From Deltaproteobacteria bacterium RIFOXYA12_FULL_61_11 (lineage in GTDB: Bacteria > Bdellovibrionota_F > JAHFAK01 > YA12-FULL-61-11), in NCBI GenBank assembly GCA_001799195.1, contig MGSU01000334.1:12021-24973 (forward strand): DNA of 12,953 bases. The letters run 5' to 3'. The notes below the pieces were generated by a model that did not search any database, had not been told where the DNA came from, and saw only the letters and a list, made by a program, of their open reading frames with translations. Below are positions 7,541 to 12,953 of this stretch, piece by piece (positions within the stretch are counted from its first letter, which is position 1; each line of letters starts with the position of its first letter). Position numbers and translations under genes: made by a program.

Positions 7541-10500
7541 ATGACCGTCCAACCTCCTCCGACAAGCCCGCGCTACGATCATTTCCGGCTCCTCGGGCAC
7601 GGCGGCAATGCCGAGCTCTTCAAGGCCTGGGACCGGTACGAACGCCGGCTCGTGGTTTACAAACGCTACGCTCCGGAACACGGAGACCTCGGTATCAGGG
7701 AAGGTGAACTGCTGGCCCGCTACCGGCATCCCGGCATCGCGGCCTGGTTGGACCACGGCTGGGAGCCCGGTCTCGAACGCTCGTTCCTCGTCATGGAATA
7801 CCTCGACGGCGTTGATCTGGTCCAGGCCTGTGGGGATCGCAGCCTCGTGGAACGTCTCGAGCTGTTCCGCCAACTTTGCCAGATTCTCCAATTCCTCCAC
7901 TTCCATGGGCTCGTCCATCGCGACATCAAGAGCAGCAACATCCTCGTGGTCGGAGACAGTGTACGCCTCATCGATTTCGGAGCTGCCAACGAAGTGGGCT
8001 ACGACACCTGTTTTCAGGGGACCTTGCACTACACCGCTCCCGAGCTGTTCTTCAAACTCGGGGTCGATCGCAGCGCGGACCTCTACAGTCTCGGGGTATT
8101 GTTGTACCGGGTCTTCTGCGGAAGCTATCCCCGCCATGCTACGGACCTGCAGGGTTGGCGAAACCTGCACGAGAGCCGTCCCGACGTTCGCATCCACCCG
8201 GACATGCCCCTCTCCGACGACTTCAAGGAGATGCTCGGCGCCCTGCTGGGGTACTCCCCGGAAGATCGCGGCAGCATCGACGAACTCCTGCGACTCCTCG
8301 AGGTCGAGCTGTCCCTACACGAAGACGCCTGTCCACACCCCACGGCCGAGAACGATCCACTCGTGCTCGCCGACCTGCTCGAAGGTTGGGTCGACACCGC
8401 CCTCCAAGCGGCGCTGGCTTGGTTGCGCACCCGACTCGGCGAAACCCCGGAAGGCCTGTATCAACTCCATTTCACCAACGCCGACCCACACGCCGCTGAC
8501 CGCGGAGGTCAGCAACTCGCCCAAGTCTTGCGTCGCATGCTCCCCCTGGTGGTGCTACCTGCTTCCATTCCCCTGGACGAGCTGTACGGCGTGCTGAGGG
8601 ATCATCCTCCTTATTGTTTTCTGCTCGCGCCTCATTCCGGTACAACACATCTCTTCAAGGGGTTATATGCCCCGAATAATGCTCTTTCTCTCGAAGGCCG
8701 ACCCTTGATCCTCTGCACGCAAGGCGGCCCTCTCGCATCTTCGACAATCGCCCCTTCGCCGGACCGGGTCTACGAGGTCGTCCTGCCGCGGCTGGGCACC
8801 GAAACCTTTCCCGGCCTGATCGAACGTTTCTTCCAACCACCGGTGACTCACTATCTCCAGCATCGCCTACGGGAGCAGGTGGTCCATGACCACGCTCACT
8901 TTCAGAGCTTTCTCATGCAAGAGCTTCGGCAAGGGCACCTGTTCCTGACCTCGAGAGGTTGGAGGCTGGCTCCGGACATCATCGTGCGCGAGGATCCTGC
9001 AGAACCTACCGTGCTCGAACCTCCCAGATCCGATCGGCCTGCTCCCAAGAAAGCGACCCCAGCTACCGTGGCTCGGTTGCTGCGCGATACCGAGGCCCTC
9101 CATCACGTTTTGGAACGCCACTGGGAACTCGGGGAATACCCAAGCATCGAGCACCTCCTCGCCGCTCTCGAACCCCAGACAACCCACCCGCAACAACGCC
9201 TGCTGGCCGAGCTGTATCGCTCCCGGCTCGAGGCTCACGCTGGCAATATCGGCGGGGCCTTGCTCCGTCTGCGCGGACTGGAAGGCATCCTATCCCAGCA
9301 ACCACCACTCCCCCCTCTCCTGAACGCGGATCTCCGCTTACACGAAGCCACCCTCCTGACCAAGAGCGGCGAGTTCCTGCGATCGAACGAGGTATTGGAA
9401 CGCCTGGTCGCCGATACCGACCTCTCGAGAATCCCTCTGGTCCTGACTTCGACCTTGACCAAAATGGCCATCAACCGCAGTAAGCTCGGCGACTACCGAG
9501 GCGCTCTCGGTCTGTACCACGACCTCCTCGAGGCCAAGCGAGCCGGGAACGACGATACCGGTCTGGCCGCCTTGCAGCTCAATATCGGCGTCTGTCATCA
9601 TCTCATGCAGGACCACGACCAAGCTCTTGCCCATTACCGCAAGGCCGCACGCCAGGCCCTGGTCAACAACGACGGCAAGCGTTACACCCTAGCCGTGTTC
9701 AACGAGGCAGATCTCCTGCTCGATCGCAAGGATCACCCCCGGGCTCGAGAGGCCTTCCTCAAGGCCGCAAAACATGCCCGGAGAATTGACTACTCGGCCG
9801 TGCTGCAACGAGCCGAACTGAACCTGCTCTACCTCGACGCGATGCTCGGCGACCAGACCGGGAAAGCCCTGCAGACCCTGGGAGACCTGTCCGAAACCTA
9901 TGCGAAGGCGGACAATGCAGAGAACCAGATCCTGGCGAACGTCTTGATCGGCCGCCTCCATCTGGCCAAGGGCGACCACCCCAAGGCCAGAGAGCACCTC
10001 GAGAGCGCCCTGGAACTGGCCCTGCGGATCAAACACCAGCGCATGATCAAAGAGCTCGACCATCTGCTCTACGAACTCGGTCCCGCCTCTTCCTCCTGCT
10101 CCCAGACCGCCCCTACCTCTCCCCTGCATGAGGACGTGTATTCCCACCTGGAGCGCTTGTTGCGCCAAACCTCCAGCCCTGCCGAACTCTTCCGGCAGTC
10201 CGGCTCAGAGCTTCTCCGCTGGCTCGGGCAACGTCACGACCTCGTCGGCGCGGTACTCGTGCTCAAACTGGAGCAGGGAGGCTACGAGCTGCTCACCTTG
10301 GACGGCAAAGGTACTCCCGTGCGCGAGTTCAGCGAGAACCTCGTTCCGGAGGAGCTGCTCGAAACCCCATCCGGCACCGTGTTGGCGAGTACCTCCATTC
10401 CCTTTGCCCGCCTCTCGGTCAGTCCGCTCCCCGTCTCGAACCGCGGGCCTCGTTTCGCCCTCTGGCTCGACGAGAAAGGAACCTTCGGCCTGCTGGCCCC

Positions 10501-11728
10501 CATCCTCCCTGGCAGTACCGAACAATGGGCAGGTCTGGAGCGGTACCTCGAGCTGCTCAGGACCCTGCTGTCCCGCACCGCGCCCGTCCTACCACCCCCC
10601 GGGCAGGACAAGCTGCTCGGGACCGTCAGCCGGAGAGCAATCCTCCCGCAAGAACTGGCTCGCAGTGTGACCTTTTCCCTGGTCGATCGCATCCTCGAAC
10701 GTCAGCCCCTGCAACGGACCTCTCTCTCGCCCTTGGGGTACCTCATCGGCACCTCCAAGGCCCTTGCCGACCTCTACGACCAGGTGGAAGCCGTGGCCCG
10801 CACGCCGGTCTCGGTGCTTATCGAGGGGGAGAGCGGAGTCGGCAAAGAGGTCCTCGTCCGCACCTTGCACGAACTCGGGGAACATCCTGAACGTCCCCTG
10901 GTCGTCCAGAACTGCGGTGCTATCCCCCTCGAGTTGGCAGAGAGCGTTTTCTTCGGGCACGAGAAGGGTGCCTTCACCGGAGCCCATGAACGTCGGATCG
11001 GAGTCATCCAACAGAGTCAGGGCGGCACACTCTTCCTCGACGAGATCGGCGACCTCCCCTCGAGCATCCAAGTCGCGCTGCTCCGGGTGTTGCAGGAGCG
11101 CAAGATCCGGCCGGTCGGAGCCACCAGGGAGTTGGAGGTTTCCTTCCGTTTGGTCGCGGCCACGAACAAACCCCTGCACGAAGAGGTCGCTCAGGGCCGG
11201 TTCCGCGAGGACCTCTACTATCGCCTCGACGTGGTCCATCTCCACGTCCCGCCGTTGCGCGAGCGCAAGGAGGACCTCCCGCTCCTGATGGACTACTTCC
11301 TCGGCATAGAGAGCCAACAACTCGGCAAGCGGCGGTTGGAACTCGACCGCAGCGCCTACCAGGCGCTCCTGGCGCATGACTGGCCTGGCAATATACGCGA
11401 GCTGCGCAACGTGGTGATGCGTCTCCTGGTCTTCCACTCCGGCACTGTCGGCAAGAAGGAGGTCCTGACCTGTCTCACCCGCTCCCGCGTAGCCAAGCCA
11501 TTCACCGAGACCCACGAGCTCTCCTCTGCCACGCCGCCTTTCAGCGGTGAACTGCCCAAAATCCAGGACTATCTCGACCGCCACGAACGGGCGTTCCTGG
11601 TGCAGGCTTTGCGATACCACGACGGCAATGTCAAACAATGCGCCGAACAGATCGGGCTGGGCAGGGTCACGCTCTACAACAGGATCAAGGCGCTCGGCAT
11701 CACTCGGGAAGCATACTCGGGTACCTAG
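7541..11728 (+). CDS. Ser/Thr kinase - TPR - sigma54 enhancer-binding protein fusion
   Basis: A 1395-residue single-chain regulator. Residues 15-255: kinase with Gly-loop GHGGNA (19-24), K41, alpha-C E54, HRDIKSSN (126-133), DFG (145-147), APE (166-168), DLYSLG (180-185) and R243, so all catalytic residues are present. Residues about 280-485: similar in layout to a STAND/AAA-16 ATPase but without a P-loop. Residues about 510-845: some seven TPR-like helical repeats. Residues about 865-1015: a GAF-like alpha/beta region (tentative). Residues 1066-1295: sigma54 AAA+ with Walker A GESGVGKE (1096-1103), GAFTGA (1143-1148), Walker B LFLDE (1164-1168), AATN (1206-1209), FREDLYYRL (1221-1229) and WPGNIRELRN (1281-1290). 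Residues 1338-1388: Fis-type helix-turn-helix. It is thus predicted to bind upstream DNA and open sigma54 promoters under control of the kinase and sensor parts. There is no receiver domain. ATG 7541 is preceded by a weak AAGAGAG; the kinase Gly-loop right after it supports this start. Confidence 0.95.
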   Translation: MTVQPPPTSPRYDHFRLLGHGGNAELFKAWDRYERRLVVYKRYAPEHGDLGIREGELLARYRHPGIAAWLDHGWEPGLERSFLVMEYLDGVDLVQACGDRSLVERLELFRQLCQILQFLHFHGLVHRDIKSSNILVVGDSVRLIDFGAANEVGYDTCFQGTLHYTAPELFFKLGVDRSADLYSLGVLLYRVFCGSYPRHATDLQGWRNLHESRPDVRIHPDMPLSDDFKEMLGALLGYSPEDRGSIDELLRLLEVELSLHEDACPHPTAENDPLVLADLLEGWVDTALQAALAWLRTRLGETPEGLYQLHFTNADPHAADRGGQQLAQVLRRMLPLVVLPASIPLDELYGVLRDHPPYCFLLAPHSGTTHLFKGLYAPNNALSLEGRPLILCTQGGPLASSTIAPSPDRVYEVVLPRLGTETFPGLIERFFQPPVTHYLQHRLREQVVHDHAHFQSFLMQELRQGHLFLTSRGWRLAPDIIVREDPAEPTVLEPPRSDRPAPKKATPATVARLLRDTEALHHVLERHWELGEYPSIEHLLAALEPQTTHPQQRLLAELYRSRLEAHAGNIGGALLRLRGLEGILSQQPPLPPLLNADLRLHEATLLTKSGEFLRSNEVLERLVADTDLSRIPLVLTSTLTKMAINRSKLGDYRGALGLYHDLLEAKRAGNDDTGLAALQLNIGVCHHLMQDHDQALAHYRKAARQALVNNDGKRYTLAVFNEADLLLDRKDHPRAREAFLKAAKHARRIDYSAVLQRAELNLLYLDAMLGDQTGKALQTLGDLSETYAKADNAENQILANVLIGRLHLAKGDHPKAREHLESALELALRIKHQRMIKELDHLLYELGPASSSCSQTAPTSPLHEDVYSHLERLLRQTSSPAELFRQSGSELLRWLGQRHDLVGAVLVLKLEQGGYELLTLDGKGTPVREFSENLVPEELLETPSGTVLASTSIPFARLSVSPLPVSNRGPRFALWLDEKGTFGLLAPILPGSTEQWAGLERYLELLRTLLSRTAPVLPPPGQDKLLGTVSRRAILPQELARSVTFSLVDRILERQPLQRTSLSPLGYLIGTSKALADLYDQVEAVARTPVSVLIEGESGVGKEVLVRTLHELGEHPERPLVVQNCGAIPLELAESVFFGHEKGAFTGAHERRIGVIQQSQGGTLFLDEIGDLPSSIQVALLRVLQERKIRPVGATRELEVSFRLVAATNKPLHEEVAQGRFREDLYYRLDVVHLHVPPLRERKEDLPLLMDYFLGIESQQLGKRRLELDRSAYQALLAHDWPGNIRELRNVVMRLLVFHSGTVGKKEVLTCLTRSRVAKPFTETHELSSATPPFSGELPKIQDYLDRHERAFLVQALRYHDGNVKQCAEQIGLGRVTLYNRIKALGITREAYSGT

Positions 11729-11729
11729 C

Positions 11730-12953
11730 TCACCCACCGCACCGCAAGGCCAGGGCCACCCGCACAACCTCGGCGCACGAAGCGCACTCGAGAGTCCCGT
11801 GGGCCCGGTCGCAACACAGGCCACCGCGGACTTCACAAGCTGCAACATCATTGAGATTACAGTGATGTTCCTTCAGCCAGATGCCGCGCGAACAGGTCAT
11901 GCAGTCCTCGCTGTCGCGGGCATACTCACAACATCCTCCGGCTCTCAGCAGGCAGGCCGGCCGGTCTCCGTAGTGGCACTGGTGAAAACGGAACACCTCG
12001 GGAGGATCGCAGGGATGGTCGACGGGTAACTCCACCACTCGGGGTTCTGCCGGTGGCTGCAGAGGCGGATCCGGCGTGACCGGCTCCACCACGGGGGTCT
12101 CCGGTTCCACCGTTGGGTTGGTCGGCTGCTCGGGTTCGGCCGGAGCGCTGCTAGGCAGGGCCGGACCGGTCAAGGTCAGGGCTCGTTCCAACGCGGGGTC
12201 GGCCAAGGGAGAGAGCATGCACTCGGGTGAGCTTGCGGCGAGGTGGCGCCGATCGATAGGCTGCTCCGAACCGTTCTCGACCGCGATTGTACCGTAGAGC
12301 GGACCCTTGCAGACCATAGGTTCGGCGGAGAAGAGCAACCCACGCAACCTGACGCGGTAGGTTTCGAAGGTCGAGAGGTCGAGCGGAAGCTTTGCGGTCA
12401 GCGCTCCTGCGAGGGCTTTCTTGGCCAATACCACATTAGCGGTGAGTTGATGATACCGCTGCCCCTCGTGTACGAACCAACGGCCGCGTTGGTTGGAGGT
12501 GCTGAGCAGGAGGACCGCGCCTCCATTCCCGTCGGTATGCAGGAGGGCCCGTCGCGCCTGGAGTCGCTGAAGACCGCTACTTAGTTCCAAGGTGAGGGTT
12601 TCGGCCAAGGCCAAGCTGACGAAGTCATCGCCAAGACCTCGGCCCGTACTCTCCACGACCACGGACGTACTCGACCTCCGCACCCGGTGTTCAAGGGTGC
12701 CATCGACGCTCCTGCCGAGCAATCCCACGGCGCAAGCCTTCAAGACCTCTCTTTGCACCGTGAGGGGACCGTCACTCGGGACCGCCGGAATACCCTCGCT
12801 GGTCGTGATGGTCCGACATGAGGCCTGGACGAGATTGTGCGTGACCGAGGGATTAGTCTTGGAGAGCACCAGCGGGAGCAATTCATCGGCATCGATGGGC
12901 AAGAAGTCGTTGTCTTCGAGTGGCAGGGCATCGTTGTCCTCGAGGGGCCAGCC
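11730..12953 (-). CDS. Proline-linker, cysteine-rich protein of unknown function, 5' end missing
   Basis: The frame is open to the window edge; the first possible start inside, a TTG at 12902, has no support, so the gene probably begins outside. About 407 residues are visible. In order: an acidic repeat (PLEDNDAL, PLEDNDFL, PIDADELL), about 220 residues of unrecognised mixed sequence with a few cysteines, a proline/glutamate-rich linker (about 12015-12155), and a C-terminal domain with 14 cysteines in 91 residues made of two copies of C-x7-C-x6-CC-x8-C-x2-C. An even number of cysteines and the extended linker suggest a disulfide-bonded, exported protein, but no signal peptide is visible because the N-terminus is missing. 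It converges on the giant regulator with one base between stops. Long uninterrupted frame and patterned composition argue that it is real. The function is unknown. Confidence 0.8.
   Translation of the reverse strand, partial: GWPLEDNDALPLEDNDFLPIDADELLPLVLSKTNPSVTHNLVQASCRTITTSEGIPAVPSDGPLTVQREVLKACAVGLLGRSVDGTLEHRVRRSSTSVVVESTGRGLGDDFVSLALAETLTLELSSGLQRLQARRALLHTDGNGGAVLLLSTSNQRGRWFVHEGQRYHQLTANVVLAKKALAGALTAKLPLDLSTFETYRVRLRGLLFSAEPMVCKGPLYGTIAVENGSEQPIDRRHLAASSPECMLSPLADPALERALTLTGPALPSSAPAEPEQPTNPTVEPETPVVEPVTPDPPLQPPAEPRVVELPVDHPCDPPEVFRFHQCHYGDRPACLLRAGGCCEYARDSEDCMTCSRGIWLKEHHCNLNDVAACEVRGGLCCDRAHGTLECASCAEVVRVALALRCGG
11775..11978 (-). repeat. Tandem duplicated six-cysteine module (protein-level repeat)
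   Basis: Two 29-residue modules, at 11978-11892 and 11861-11775, have identical cysteine spacing C-x7-C-x6-C-C-x8-C-x2-C and repeat with a 39-residue period. Short matching pieces beside the cysteines (AGGCCEYAR against GGLCCDRAH) show common origin. Lone cysteines before (about 12010) and after (about 11740), at distances of 10 and 11 residues, continue the pattern. Confidence 0.9.
12876..12947 (-). repeat. Tandem 24-base acidic repeat at the window edge
   Basis: Three consecutive 8-residue units read PLEDNDAL, PLEDNDFL and PIDADELL on the minus strand. The first two differ at one residue and several bases; the third is diverged. More copies may lie outside the window. Confidence 0.65.

Noticed and set aside
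10589-11851. 420-codon minus-strand open frame opposite the sigma54 AAA+ domain
   Set aside because: It is the antisense of strongly conserved Walker A, GAFTGA and Walker B coding sequence, so it is a composition shadow.
12243-12584. Plus-strand open frame of 113 codons opposite the minus-strand gene
   Set aside because: It lies wholly inside the longer patterned minus-strand frame with repeated cysteine spacing, lacks any recognisable motif, and has no convincing ribosome-binding site.
12900-12902. TTG at 12902 as the real start of the minus-strand gene
   Set aside because: The frame and the 8-residue repeat continue upstream to the window edge and no Shine-Dalgarno precedes the TTG.

Overview
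This window is the end of the spc ribosomal-protein cluster and the whole alpha cluster of a moderately GC-rich Gram-negative bacterium, followed by an accessory region. Several traits point to the deltaproteobacterial/Myxococcota-like lineages (Bradymonadota would fit well), though the exact taxon is inference. They are the gene order secY-adk-map-rpmJ-rpsM-rpsK-rpsD-rpoA-rplQ, the zinc-binding ('C+') forms of bL36 and uS4, a Cys4 adenylate kinase, a predicted lipoprotein, and a very large eukaryotic-type Ser/Thr kinase fused to a sigma54 activator.

Layout. Positions 1-5847 (+ strand) are housekeeping: secY (5' end outside the window), adk, map, rpmJ, rpsM, rpsK, rpsD, rpoA and rplQ. They are tightly packed, with two 4-base ATGA stop/start overlaps (secY/adk, adk/map). 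infA, which often lies between map and rpmJ, is absent; only 16 bases separate those genes. rplQ carries a long, repeat-containing, Pro/Glu/Thr-rich C-terminal tail. At 5932-6390 is a small putative lipoprotein of unknown function. At 6522-7382 is a monofunctional proline dehydrogenase. The 158-base gap at 7383-7540 holds a striking 38-base imperfect palindrome and a weak promoter candidate.

The most interesting gene is 7541-11728, a 1395-residue single-chain regulator. It reads as an intact Ser/Thr kinase, then a region resembling a STAND/AAA-16 ATPase without a P-loop, about seven TPR-like repeats, a GAF-like region, a complete sigma54-interacting AAA+ domain (Walker A, GAFTGA, Walker B, arginine fingers) and a Fis-type helix-turn-helix. 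This looks like the architecture of PknK-type kinase regulators with the DNA-binding output exchanged for a sigma54 enhancer-binding module. It converges, with one base between the stop codons, on a minus-strand gene (11730-12953, 5' end outside the window). That gene encodes a protein with an acidic 8-residue repeat, an unrecognised central domain, a proline-rich linker and two tandem copies of a six-cysteine module with identical spacing (C-x7-C-x6-CC-x8-C-x2-C).

The first block makes the protein export channel, nucleotide kinase, N-terminal methionine processing, ribosomal proteins and the RNA polymerase alpha subunit. The accessory block looks like proline catabolism next to a signal-integrating transcription factor and a probably secreted disulfide-rich protein. 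Any functional link among these last genes is unproven.
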